Origin: Rs1 sp038900335
GTDB taxonomy: Bacteria > Pseudomonadota > Gammaproteobacteria > Pseudomonadales > Balneatricaceae
Assembly (NCBI GenBank): GCA_038900335.1
Contig: JBBMRB010000001.1
Span: forward strand, 62,001 to 126,000
Reading direction: 5' to 3'
DNA: 64,000 nucleotides
The notes beneath the pieces are model-generated. The model was not told where the DNA came from and ran no database searches. It saw nothing but the letters and a program-made list of their open reading frames with translations. A program made the translations under genes and the position numbers. How positions within the stretch are numbered: position 1 is the first letter of the stretch; each line of letters starts with the position of its first letter. Positions 36,939 through 45,118 of the stretch are shown in pieces.

Positions 36939-38546
36939 TTACATTCTAAACACGCCAAAACGCGTCTCAGCAATAGGTTTGCTGTGTGCAGCAGCTAAGC
37001 CTAGGGCAATAACATCACGTGTTTGCACCGGGTCAATCACTCCATCATCCCAAAGTCTGGCCGAGGCAAAATAAGGGTGGCCCTGTTGCTCATAGGTATC
37101 GATGATAGGTTGCTTAAAGGCGAGTTCTTGCTCTTCACTCCAGCTCTCGCCTCTGCGCTCTTTACCATCGCGCGTTACGGTTGCCATCACTCCCGCTGCT
37201 TGTTCACCACCCATTACCGAGATACGCGCATTTGGCCACATCCACAAGAAATTAGGGTTGTAAGCACGTCCACACATGCCGTAGTTACCGGCACCAAAAG
37301 AGCCGCCAATCAGTACCGTTAATTTAGGTACTTGTGCACAGGCGACCGCGTTAACTAATTTGGCGCCGTGTTTAGCAATCCCTTCTGATTCGTACTTTTG
37401 ACCCACCATGAAGCCTGTAATATTTTGTAAAAACAGCAGTGGAATTTTACGCTGACAACACAGCTGAATAAAATGCGCACCTTTAAGGGCTGATTCACTA
37501 AATAACACACCGTTATTGGCGATAATGCCAACAGGGTAGCCATCTATATGGGCAAAACCTGTCACTAGGCTAGTACCGTAGTGCTTTTTGAATTCATCTA
37601 ATTGTGAGCCATCAACCACTCTGGCGATGACTTCACGCACATCAAAGGGCTTTTTCAAATCGGTACCGACAATACCGTATAGCTCGCTAGCATCATAAAG
37701 TGGTGGTTTAGGCTCACTGCGATTAGCATAGTCTTGATTGGCAATATTTAAACTGGCGATACAATCGCGCGCTATTTGCAGCGCGTGGCTATCGTTTTGA
37801 GCCATATAATCAGAGACGCCAGATATTTTACAGTGAACATCGGCGCCGCCTAAATCTTCAGCTGAGACAATTTCACCGGTTGCCGCTTTTACTAGAGGCG
37901 GGCCCGCTAAAAATATCGTCCCTTGTTCTTTAACAATAATAGACTCATCCGCCATTGCCGGTACATAGGCACCACCTGCAGTACATAAGCCCATTACCAC
38001 TGCTATTTGTGCAATGCCTTGCGCCGACATGCGTGCCTGGTTATAAAAAATACGGCCAAAGTGATCTCTATCTGGGAATACTTGATCTTGTTGAGGTAGG
38101 TTAGCGCCGCCTGAATCCACCAGATAAATACAAGGTAATGCATTTTGTTCAGCGATCTCTTGGGCGCGCAAATGCTTTTTCACCGTTAGTGGGAAGTAAG
38201 TGCCACCTTTAACAGTGGCATCATTGGCAATAATCATGCATTTAATACCACTGACTAAACCGATACCAGCGATAACGCCGGCGCAGGGGATCTCATCATC
38301 GTAAACTTGATAGGCAGCTAGTTGTGATATTTCTAAAAAAGCTGTGCCTGGGTCGAGTAATTGATCTACTCGGGTTCTAGGTAATAACTTGCCTTTTGCC
38401 AGGTGGCGCTGTCGATAACTTGGGCCGCCACCATTTAAGATATGGCCGACTTTGTCTTTAAGATCATCAACCGCGAGTTGCATATCTTGCTGCTTTAGTT
38501 TGAACTCGTCTGCATTGGTGTTTATTTTGCTTTCTAAAATAGCCAT
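36939..38546 (-). CDS. liuB: methylcrotonyl-CoA carboxylase, carboxyltransferase beta subunit
   Basis: 535 aa, crotonase-like carboxyltransferase. Signature segments are HLAKGKLLPRTRVDQLLDPG, CIYLVDSGGANLPQQDQVFPD (typical of MCC rather than PCC), GTIFLAGPPLVKAATGE, FLQNITGFMVG and GGSFGAGNYGMCGRAY. Partner of LiuD. Confidence 0.96.
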   Translation of the reverse strand: MAILESKINTNADEFKLKQQDMQLAVDDLKDKVGHILNGGGPSYRQRHLAKGKLLPRTRVDQLLDPGTAFLEISQLAAYQVYDDEIPCAGVIAGIGLVSGIKCMIIANDATVKGGTYFPLTVKKHLRAQEIAEQNALPCIYLVDSGGANLPQQDQVFPDRDHFGRIFYNQARMSAQGIAQIAVVMGLCTAGGAYVPAMADESIIVKEQGTIFLAGPPLVKAATGEIVSAEDLGGADVHCKISGVSDYMAQNDSHALQIARDCIASLNIANQDYANRSEPKPPLYDASELYGIVGTDLKKPFDVREVIARVVDGSQLDEFKKHYGTSLVTGFAHIDGYPVGIIANNGVLFSESALKGAHFIQLCCQRKIPLLFLQNITGFMVGQKYESEGIAKHGAKLVNAVACAQVPKLTVLIGGSFGAGNYGMCGRAYNPNFLWMWPNARISVMGGEQAAGVMATVTRDGKERRGESWSEEQELAFKQPIIDTYEQQGHPYFASARLWDDGVIDPVQTRDVIALGLAAAHSKPIAETRFGVFRM

Positions 38547-38645
38547 CTGTGTTCCTTAGATCGATAGATGATATTAAAGCTAAACGTGTTTGTATGTTAG
38601 TTAAGTGCTTTAATAAAATTCAGTAAATATTTGATAATAAACAAT

Positions 38646-39812
38646 TTAGCTGTTGTTATATAATTCACGGCCTATCAACATACGGCGTATTTCAGAGGTG
38701 CCTGCGCCAATTTCATACAGTTTTGCATCACGTAACAAACGACCCGTTGGGAACTCATTAGTATAGCCGTTACCACCTAATAGTTGGATGGCATCTAGTG
38801 CTAGTTTGGTTGCCATCTCAGCGGTGTATAAAATACAGCCCGCTGCATCTTTACGGGTGATTTCACCGCGCTCAGCGGCTTGCGCACACATGTAAGTGTA
38901 TGAGCGAGAAGCATTCATCAGCGTATACATATCAGCAATTTTACCCTGTACTAATTGGAACGAGCCAATGCCTTTACCAAACTGCTCGCGATCTCGAATA
39001 TAGGGAACACTGATATCCAGCGCCGCTTGCATAATCCCTAATGGCCCGCCAGAGAGAACTAAGCGCTCGTAATCTAAACCACTCATTAATACGGCAACAC
39101 CTTGGTTTAGCTCACCTAGGATGTTTTCTTTAGGAATAGGGCAGTCTTCAAAAACAAGCTCACAAGTGTTTGAGCCGCGCATACCTAGTTTGTCTAGTTT
39201 TTGCTGGCGGCTAAAACCTGGGAAGTCTCTTTCAACAATAAACGCGGTAATACCTTTAGCGCCTGCCTGTACATCTGTTTTAGCGTAAACCACATAGACA
39301 TTGGCATCGGGGCCGTTGGTGATCCACATTTTATTGCCGTTTAGCAAGTAGTGATCACCGTTATCTTTAGCGCTTAGCTTCATCGATACCACATCAGAGC
39401 CGGCATTGGGCTCACTCATCGCCAGTGCGCCAATATGATCGCCGCTGATTAGCTTTGGTAGATATTTTGTTTTTTGTTGGTGGTTGCCATTGCGGTTGAT
39501 TTGGTTGACACAAAGGTTAGAGTGCGCACCGTAGGAGAGGCCAACAGAGGCGCTGGCACGGCTGATTTCTTCCATCGCGACAACGTGCGCAAGGTAGCCC
39601 ATATCAACCCCGCCGTATTCTTCAGATACGGTAATTCCCAGTAGGCCCATATCGCCAAACTTCTTCCATAAATCATTAGGGAATTCGTTATCTAAATCAA
39701 TTTGTGCCGCTCTAGGCGCGATTTCTTTAGCGGCGAAGCTATTGACATGTTCACGCAACATATCGATGGTTTCACCAAGTCCGAAATTCATTTGGCTGTA
39801 TTGTGCAATCAT
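38646..39812 (-). CDS. liuA: isovaleryl-CoA dehydrogenase
   Basis: FAD acyl-CoA dehydrogenase, first committed step from isovaleryl-CoA. 388 aa with AMSEPNAGSDVVSM, WITNGPDA, the isovaleryl-type catalytic region MSGLDYERLVLSGGPLG (Glu of DYER) and the C-terminal GAGTSEIRRMLIGREL. 28 nt after liuR. Confidence 0.95.
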   Translation of the reverse strand: MIAQYSQMNFGLGETIDMLREHVNSFAAKEIAPRAAQIDLDNEFPNDLWKKFGDMGLLGITVSEEYGGVDMGYLAHVVAMEEISRASASVGLSYGAHSNLCVNQINRNGNHQQKTKYLPKLISGDHIGALAMSEPNAGSDVVSMKLSAKDNGDHYLLNGNKMWITNGPDANVYVVYAKTDVQAGAKGITAFIVERDFPGFSRQQKLDKLGMRGSNTCELVFEDCPIPKENILGELNQGVAVLMSGLDYERLVLSGGPLGIMQAALDISVPYIRDREQFGKGIGSFQLVQGKIADMYTLMNASRSYTYMCAQAAERGEITRKDAAGCILYTAEMATKLALDAIQLLGGNGYTNEFPTGRLLRDAKLYEIGAGTSEIRRMLIGRELYNNS

Positions 39813-39840
39813 GGGGAATCCTCTACGGGTTATTGTTGTT

Positions 39841-40239
39841 TTAGGCTTTGTTATTGCGTATTTCTACTAGCGCTTGCTCGCATCTGTTTTGTGCGTTGTT
39901 TAACTCAAGCTGTAGCATTTTAATGTCATGTTGTTGCTGTTCTAGATTAACTTTACGCTCATCTATTTTCTCTTTGAGCAGTAATAGCTGTTTTTCACTA
40001 CCACCGGTGGTGGCATCCCATAAATCAAATAACTCTTTGATCTCTATTAATGAAAAACCTAAGCGTTTACCGCGCAAAATCAGCTTTAGCTGGACTCTAT
40101 CCTGGCGCGAATAAATTCTGGTTTGACCGCGTCTGGTTGGCTTTAACAGCTGATGATCTTCATAAAAACGAATACTGCGGGTCGTTAAATCAAACTCCGC
40201 GGCTAAATCGCTAATACTGTAAGTCGTTTTTTCAGTCAT
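39841..40239 (-). CDS. liuR: MerR-family regulator LiuR
   Basis: 132 aa. MerR HTH (YSISDLAAEFDLTTRSIRFYEDHQLL) and a C-terminal coiled coil. First gene of the operon and divergent from nothing nearby, so it probably controls itself together with liuABCDE. A matching LiuR-type operator is present upstream. Confidence 0.93.
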   Translation of the reverse strand: MTEKTTYSISDLAAEFDLTTRSIRFYEDHQLLKPTRRGQTRIYSRQDRVQLKLILRGKRLGFSLIEIKELFDLWDATTGGSEKQLLLLKEKIDERKVNLEQQQHDIKMLQLELNNAQNRCEQALVEIRNNKA

Positions 40240-40297
40240 ATTTTCTCAGTCATAAAAGGCAGGTGCTTTGAATGCAATCATCCAAATATAAAACAAG

Positions 40298-40313
40298 TTG
40301 ACGTGAACGTAAA
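40298..40313 (-). promoter_or_regulatory. LiuR operator
   Basis: Inverted repeat TTGACGT-GA-ACGTAAA, centred ~66 nt before liuR; it matches the palindromic LiuR sites described in proteobacteria (general form TTTACGTNNACGTAAA). On the minus strand it falls in a spacer of about 20 bp between TTTACC and TTTTAT, an elongated spacer of the sort MerR regulators act on. The -35/-10 assignment is tentative. Confidence 0.75.
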
Positions 40314-40380
40314 GGTAAACTTTGTTTGAGTTTTAAATTAGCTTAATTACATTTAATATCACGAGCACAGTAATACAGTA

Positions 40381-40503
40381 AAAGATGTAGTTAAAGATGT
40401 AGTTAAAGATGTAGTTAAAGATGTAGTTAAAGATGTAGATAGGGCTGTAGTTAAAGGTATCGTTTAAGGTGCAGGTGCAGGTGCAGGTGCAGGTGCAGGT
40501 GCA
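40381..40503. repeat. adjoining 12-bp and 6-bp tandem repeats
   Basis: AAAGATGTAGTT is repeated 4.8 times at 40381-40438. After a 29-bp degenerate stretch, GGTGCA is repeated six times at 40468-40503. Both units are multiples of three and both keep the same frame, but a TAA at 40465-40467 separates them and there is no start codon, so I do not call a gene. The rest of 40314-40664 is gene-free. Confidence 0.92.
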
Positions 40504-40593
40504 GGTGTCGTTGTAGATGTCGTTATAAATGCAAACATGATTTTAAAAAAGCTTGATAGCGAGGAGGGCTCTAGAGTAAAGGTAAAATATTTC

Positions 40594-40640
40594 AGCGCCT
40601 TACAAATTTAAGATTAAGTCTAAAATTAGGATAAGGCGCT
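40594..40640 (-). terminator. inverted repeat after the DUF3087-like gene
   Basis: AGCGCCTTA / TAAGGCGCT arms (9 bp) separated by 29 nt, 25 nt past the stop of the minus-strand gene at 40665. No T-tract; weak candidate. Confidence 0.35.
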
Positions 40641-40664
40641 AAAGATGGGTACTTAAATGTCAAA

Positions 40665-41183
40665 CTAATACTGTTTTAACAGATCCTGTTTGTACTCAAT
40701 AAAATCAGTCACGCCATATTTATCAGCCCACAGTGCAAGCTGTTGCTCTGATTTTGCGAGCTCTTCAAGTGTTAAAGTATTGTTATCTAGCTCGTAGACA
40801 CAAGCTGAGGCTGAATAACTGAAGTTCAAAATAGCCATTGCCGAAGTGTCACCTTGTTCCGCAGCTTCTAATATTTTGCGTTGTTTGCGATAAATGTAAT
40901 TAAGCTGCGCTTTAATAGCGCGAACATAGACAATGTCAGTAAAAAATGGTTTTGACTTAACCGTGTTATAAATAATTAAGCAACTAGCGAGCGCAATAAC
41001 AACGCCTGCAATATTGAGCCAAAAATTATCACCATCTGCACTACCTAATAACTCGATCAATACCGTTGATATAGTGAGCGCAATAATCATTAACAACGCG
41101 CAGGCACTAAAAAATACTAACTTAATACGTTTATTGTAGGTGTCTTTATCAATTTTCGTAAAATAGCCTAAATCAAAACTCAT
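40665..41183 (-). CDS. DUF3087-like inner-membrane protein
   Basis: 172 aa. Two membrane helices (~residues 21-46 and 55-75) followed by a soluble domain with YIYRKQRKI and a C-terminal LYxLDxxTLT-like segment (VYELDNNTLTLEELAKSEQQL). The overall layout fits DUF3087, a gammaproteobacterial family without known function. Monocistronic. Confidence 0.65.
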   Translation of the reverse strand: MSFDLGYFTKIDKDTYNKRIKLVFFSACALLMIIALTISTVLIELLGSADGDNFWLNIAGVVIALASCLIIYNTVKSKPFFTDIVYVRAIKAQLNYIYRKQRKILEAAEQGDTSAMAILNFSYSASACVYELDNNTLTLEELAKSEQQLALWADKYGVTDFIEYKQDLLKQY

Positions 41184-41587
41184 AGAAATAATGTCTCATG
41201 TAATGGCAGTGCTGTTGATTAGTTTGCAGAATATGCGGCTATTCTAAAGTGATACACTGCGCGTAGGAAGGGTTTAGTCTAGAAAAAACTCTAGAGTAGC
41301 GCTAAGTGTTCTTTAACTAAGAAAGCGGCAAGAGGTTTTTTAAAACACAGTACTAATAAGATTTATCGCTTAAAACAGTCTAATTATTTGTTTTTCAAAG
41401 CACTATTTTGAATCCAAAAAAAATTTTAACCTAGGGTTTATTTATTTTGAAAATCAACAGAACGTATTGAAATTACTACGGTCACACCTGCGATTCATAG
41501 ATTTATTTAGTAAATAATATTTACGATTTTTCCGTAATCATATTCCAAGCATTGCACAAAGCAAAGCTATTATAGAGAGAGAACAGC
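41184..41587. other. intergenic region between divergent genes
   Basis: 404 bp, AT-rich. I see no ORF, repeat or RNA gene. It must carry the promoter of the plus-strand gene at 41588, whose ribosome-binding site is the GAGAGA a few bases before the ATG. Confidence 0.4.
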
Positions 41588-42022
41588 ATGTTGAAATCCC
41601 TTTTAATCGTTATGAGTGTCACATTCTTTTCATTGAGCGCTCATGCTGATGAAGCATCTGATAAATTAGCGATAAATACTGCAGTATCAGATTATTTTCA
41701 AGGGCAAGGCGAAGCCAGTAAAGAGCGCTTGTTTCGAGCGTTTTCTGCAGAACATGCGACGATGGTCGGTGTGGTAAAAGACGCCGAAGGAAAAGAAGTG
41801 ATTAAGTCATGGAAAGATATGACCAGCGTTCTTAATAAATGGGCAGCAAACGAAAATCCAGTAGGCGCAAACCGTGACGGAGAAGTTCTTAGCATGAATA
41901 TAGTTGATGGCCGCTTAGCGGTTGTCTTGTTCCGTGCTAGTGATCGTTTCTATGATGCCTTAACATTATCAAAATTAGATAACGAATGGAAAATAATAGG
42001 TAAATCTTATATTCTTCAATAA
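41588..42022 (+). CDS. secreted NTF2-like (SnoaL/lumazine-binding-like) protein
   Basis: 144 aa with a Sec signal peptide (LLIVMSVTFFSLSAHA, cleavage before DEASD). The mature part begins KLAINTAVSDYFQGQGEASKERLFRAFSAEHATM, a typical entry to the cone-shaped NTF2 fold found in putative lumazine-binding/SnoaL-like proteins, and ends FYDALTLSKLDNEWKIIGKSY. Periplasmic; ligand unknown. Last core gene before the island. Confidence 0.75.
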   Translation: MLKSLLIVMSVTFFSLSAHADEASDKLAINTAVSDYFQGQGEASKERLFRAFSAEHATMVGVVKDAEGKEVIKSWKDMTSVLNKWAANENPVGANRDGEVLSMNIVDGRLAVVLFRASDRFYDALTLSKLDNEWKIIGKSYILQ

Positions 42023-42356
42023 TATAAAAGTGTTTAAGATTTTAATTTATAATTTTTTGTATTGAAAGTAATAACTTAAAGTTCCCATATAACTTTAAAT
42101 TTTATTACATCGATAATGAAAGTCATTAATTGTGATCAATTGGTGGCTTTTTTATTGGGTAATAGCTTATGTGTTTTCTGCGATTGCTGTCATTTAGAAA
42201 GAATTAGCTTTAGTCAAAATACTATAAAAAGCACGATAATAAATAACTAGGGTATATAGCAGATGAAAGTCAATCTAGTATTAATTGATAGTTTTTATAT
42301 AGAAAGGAGTTTGAAGTTCCAAATTTTTAATCTGTTAACTCTTAGATTATTAAAAA
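42023..42356. other. gene-free region left of the island
   Basis: About 334 bp without an ORF of note. Its right end carries an AT-rich inverted repeat that abuts the island boundary (next entry). Confidence 0.4.
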
Positions 42357-42361
42357 TTTGG
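42319..42361 (-). terminator. probable ancestral tRNA-Val terminator, displaced by the island
   Basis: CCAAATTTTTAATCT pairs with AGATTATTAAAAATTTGG (one 3-nt bulge), an AT-rich stem directly at the end of the duplicated tRNA 3' sequence. Before insertion this would have followed the CCA end of the tRNA gene immediately, as a terminator should. It is now ~7.9 kb from the tRNA. Confidence 0.5.
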
Positions 42362-42403
42362 TAGGACTACCCAGATTCGAACTGGGGACCTCTACCATGT
42401 CAA
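42357..42403. repeat. island attachment repeat, left copy
   Basis: 47 bp identical to 50249-50295. It contains the 3' end of tRNA-Val(GAC), from the anticodon loop through the T arm, acceptor strand and CCA. Direct orientation relative to the right copy, as expected of a site-specific integration into the 3' end of a tRNA gene. Confidence 0.92.
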
Positions 42404-42774
42404 AGATTATCTATTTTTCTTATTTTTCCTGTTTTAATATAATTCCAATAGTTATCACAATGCTCTTTAGCGCCTTTTTTAGTTATGTAATTAGGCATTT
42501 TTTCTTTGGTTGCATCCCAATCAACACAATGTCTCCATAGAGCTTTTCCATTCTTGGATTTTCCTCTGGCTTCTTCAATTTTTTTACTCAACTCTATATT
42601 CTTTAGATTTGATATCTTACTGGTTCTATCAAGTGTGTTTTTTAAATTTTTTGTTATTTTCTCAATAGCTTTATTTGCTTGGTATATTCTTATTTGATCA
42701 TTAATAAAAATACCTCCTGCTATCCCAATAGTTAGAACAATTATTAGAATAATGTAATGAATTGGTTTATTCAT
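42400..42774 (-). CDS. island-borne membrane-anchored protein, unknown
   Basis: 124 aa. One N-terminal membrane anchor (IHYIILIIVLTIGIAGGIFI), then a lysine-rich helical region and a C-terminal segment with two cysteines (WRHCVDWDATKE, AKEHCDNYWNY) probably in the periplasm. No family recognised. Its TGA stop lies inside the left attachment repeat, so integration itself supplied or trimmed its end. Confidence 0.55.
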   Translation of the reverse strand: MNKPIHYIILIIVLTIGIAGGIFINDQIRIYQANKAIEKITKNLKNTLDRTSKISNLKNIELSKKIEEARGKSKNGKALWRHCVDWDATKEKMPNYITKKGAKEHCDNYWNYIKTGKIRKIDNL

Positions 42775-42903
42775 TTCCTCTCCAGTTGTCTGTATTTCCT
42801 TTTTCTTTAGCTAATTTGATTCAAACTGATTTTATATGATAAGTCCCCGATTTTCTAGACACCTTATTTAGTTATAATGAACGAAAACATATAGGTGTAA
42901 ATC

Positions 42904-43197
42904 ATGGCCAGTAAAAGCTATCCAGACGAATTAAAAATAGAAGCTGTTCGACAAGTTACCGATCGAGGCTATAAACCCAAAGAGATGGCCGATCGTTTAG
43001 GCTGTACAACTAAAAGCATTCATAATTGGATGAATCAATTTGGTTCTAAATCCATCCCACAAGCAAAATTATCAGAGCAAGATGCTGAGATAAAAAAGCT
43101 GAAAGCAGAACTTCGTCGAGTCACTGAAGAGCGTAATATATTAAAGGAAGCCGCGGTGTACTTTGCAGGGGAGTTAAAGAAAAATACACGTTCATAA
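42904..43197 (+). CDS. IS3-family transposase OrfA
   Basis: 97 aa. HTH domain (SYPDELKIEAVRQVTDRG, MADRLGCTTKSIHNWM) followed by a leucine-zipper (IKKLKAELRRVTEERNILKEAAVYFA). The end contains GAAAAAT, after which the -1 frame continues in the OrfB sense (KYTFIKSRLNRY), as in programmed -1 frameshifting of IS3 elements. OrfA looks intact. Confidence 0.93.
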   Translation: MASKSYPDELKIEAVRQVTDRGYKPKEMADRLGCTTKSIHNWMNQFGSKSIPQAKLSEQDAEIKKLKAELRRVTEERNILKEAAVYFAGELKKNTRS

Positions 43198-44041
43198 AAT
43201 CTCGACTCAACCGGTACCCTATCACCCGTTTGTGCCGCATTTTGGGCATTCACGGTCTTGGCTTAAATGCCCTCAAAGTAAGCGTGAACAAGACGATAAT
43301 AGGCTCTTAAGCAAGATAAAGCAGTACTGGATGGAAAGCGGTTTTGTATACGGGCATCGTAATATTACTTTAGATCTAAAAGATGAAGGTGAGACTTGCG
43401 GAAACAATCGTGTTTATAGAAAAATGAAAGGAGCAGGTATAAAATCCCTTCGCGGCTATAAGCGTCATCGAGGTTTCAGTAGTGGAAAAACACATCATGT
43501 AGCAAATAACCTATTGAACCGTGAATTTTCAGTCACAGAACCGAATAAATACTGGGTCACTGATTTTACCTATATTCTCATTCATCAAGGCTGGTTGTAT
43601 TTAACGATTGTCATTGATCTCTTTTCACGAAAAGTTATTGGCTGGTCAATGAAGAAAGATCCACGGGCTGATTTAGTGATAGACGCTCTTTTAATGGCGA
43701 TATGGCGAAGAAAACCGAAGCAGAAAGTACTCATTCATTCTGACCAGTTAGTTCAATATACTTGCAAAGACTGGCAGACGTTCGCCAATGCAAACAATCT
43801 GGAGGTTAGTATGAGTAGACGTGGGAACTGCCATGACAATGCAGTGGCTGAAAGCTTTTTCTCGAACCTTAAAAAGGAGCGAATTAAGCGCCATATATAC
43901 AGAACAAGAAATGAAGCTAAGGCTGATATATTTAACTATATTGAATTTTTCTATAATCCTAAACGCCGACATGGTACTAATGAAAGAATAAGCCCTAAGC
44001 AGTATGAAGAAATATATTTTGAGAAGATGAAAACTGTCTAG
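43182..44041 (+). pseudogene. IS3-family transposase OrfB, frameshifted
   Basis: DDE integrase-fold transposase. The frame entered by -1 shift from orfA reads RLCRILGIH up to ~43253. The family continuation (WLKCPQSKREQDD) is in another frame from 43259, so the two parts are out of register. Between them the residues usually joining these motifs are missing, pointing to a small out-of-frame deletion. The catalytic triad is otherwise present (WVTDFTYI, LIHSDQ, AESFFSNLKKE), though the usual HSDQGVQY reads HSDQLVQY. Confidence 0.82.
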
Positions 44042-44167
44042 TGAACTGGGGACTTGTCACCTTCGTATAGGCATAATAAAAATACAGCTATAATTAACAC
44101 AACGAATAATTTAGAATTTATACAGCAGTATGAAAGCATTAAAGTGGCATAATATAAAGGGCAAACA

Positions 44168-44832
44168 ATGAAAGAAATTGAGCTAAAAGACTTCTCGATA
44201 ATATCGTATATTGGTGTGTTTTGTATCGGAGTTTTTTTGGGGGTATTAAGTGGTATAGAGTTTGGCCTGGATTCCGCTGCTCAATTGGGGACTGTTTTAG
44301 GAGGTTCCGGGGCGCTTATAGGTGCTTTCGTAGCATATTCAGCGGCAGATAAATGGAAAGAAAAATTAACATTTGAACAAAAAACCAAACTAAAAAAGAG
44401 TATGTTATATCGGTGTACGAGTACATTAAGGATCTTAATGGATCGGTTGATATTATCGACAAAGAAATTAATAGGCTCACAGGAGAATATTCGAACAATG
44501 TTCTGGTTAAGGACAACATAAAAGAAGTCCAAAGAGTCCACAAGGTTAGTTTTAATCAATACGACACTGCCTACCGAGTTGTTTGTATTCTTAGTCCTGA
44601 CCCCAAAGCAGTCCATTCTTTGGTACTGAACATTGAAAGAAGTTTTAAAATTTTAATAGATAGCTTTAGATCATAGATAGAGAAGCTCTGTGAGGAGAAA
44701 TTATTAGAAGAAAATGATTTGAATAGCGAGCAAATAATAAGCTTGCTAAAAACATTTTCCACTTTGCTTGGAAGTCTCTTAGACCAAAGCACAAGAATTA
44801 CAGACAGCCTAGAGCTGTATTATAAAAGGTAG
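44168..44832 (+). pseudogene. broken gene for a membrane-anchored coiled-coil protein
   Basis: The first part (44168-~44392) encodes two membrane helices (IISYIGVFCIGVFLGVLSG, GTVLGGSGALIGAFVAYSA) then DKWKEKLTFEQKTKLKK. At the A6 tract 44392-44397 the sense moves to another frame, reading EYVISVYEYIKDLNGSVDII onward to a TAG at 44674. The same frame then continues with good protein-like sequence (EKLCEEKLLEENDLNSEQII..) to a TAG at 44830-44832. One frameshift plus one nonsense codon restore a single ~220-aa protein. Function unknown; similar small membrane proteins occur in mobile islands. Confidence 0.75.
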
Positions 44833-44980
44833 AAAATAGCTAAAGGGCCAGCTAAGCTGTTGGTTTGAATATGTATAGATAATCACCCTGAAAATAAATA
44901 CAGTTATTTCTTGCAAGTAATGTGATTTTCCATCATTATTAGTGATCAATTATATATTATGTAATTTTTATATCCAAATT

Positions 44981-45009
44981 AAGCCTCGACATTGATCGGG
45001 GCTTTTTTA
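44981..45009 (+). terminator. terminator preceding the chemoreceptor gene
   Basis: AAGCCTCG / CGGGGCTT stem (one G-T pair) followed by TTTTTT. Closely similar to the terminator at 48087. Confidence 0.85.
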
Positions 45010-45118
45010 TGCCTGATCGTTTATTAAACTTACTTTAAATCAATTAAAATTAAACAATTGTTTTAATTGATTTTTGAATCATGCTTTACTATAAATTTTA
45101 TAAAATAGTGGATGATTT

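Larger units (their letters stand above)
42837..44059 (+). mobile_element. IS3-family insertion sequence (degenerate)
   Basis: 1,223 bp with imperfect terminal inverted repeats: left end TGATAAGTCCCCGATTTTCT, right end (reverse complement) TGACAAGTCCCCAGTTCACT, both continuing CTAGACA. Encodes orfA and a frameshifted orfB. Flanks read ATA on the left and CCT on the right, so the 3-bp target duplication usual for this family is not seen. Confidence 0.9.

Noticed and set aside
40357..40467. Repeat region as a short coding sequence for a DVVK-repeat peptide
   Set aside because: No start codon and stops on both sides.
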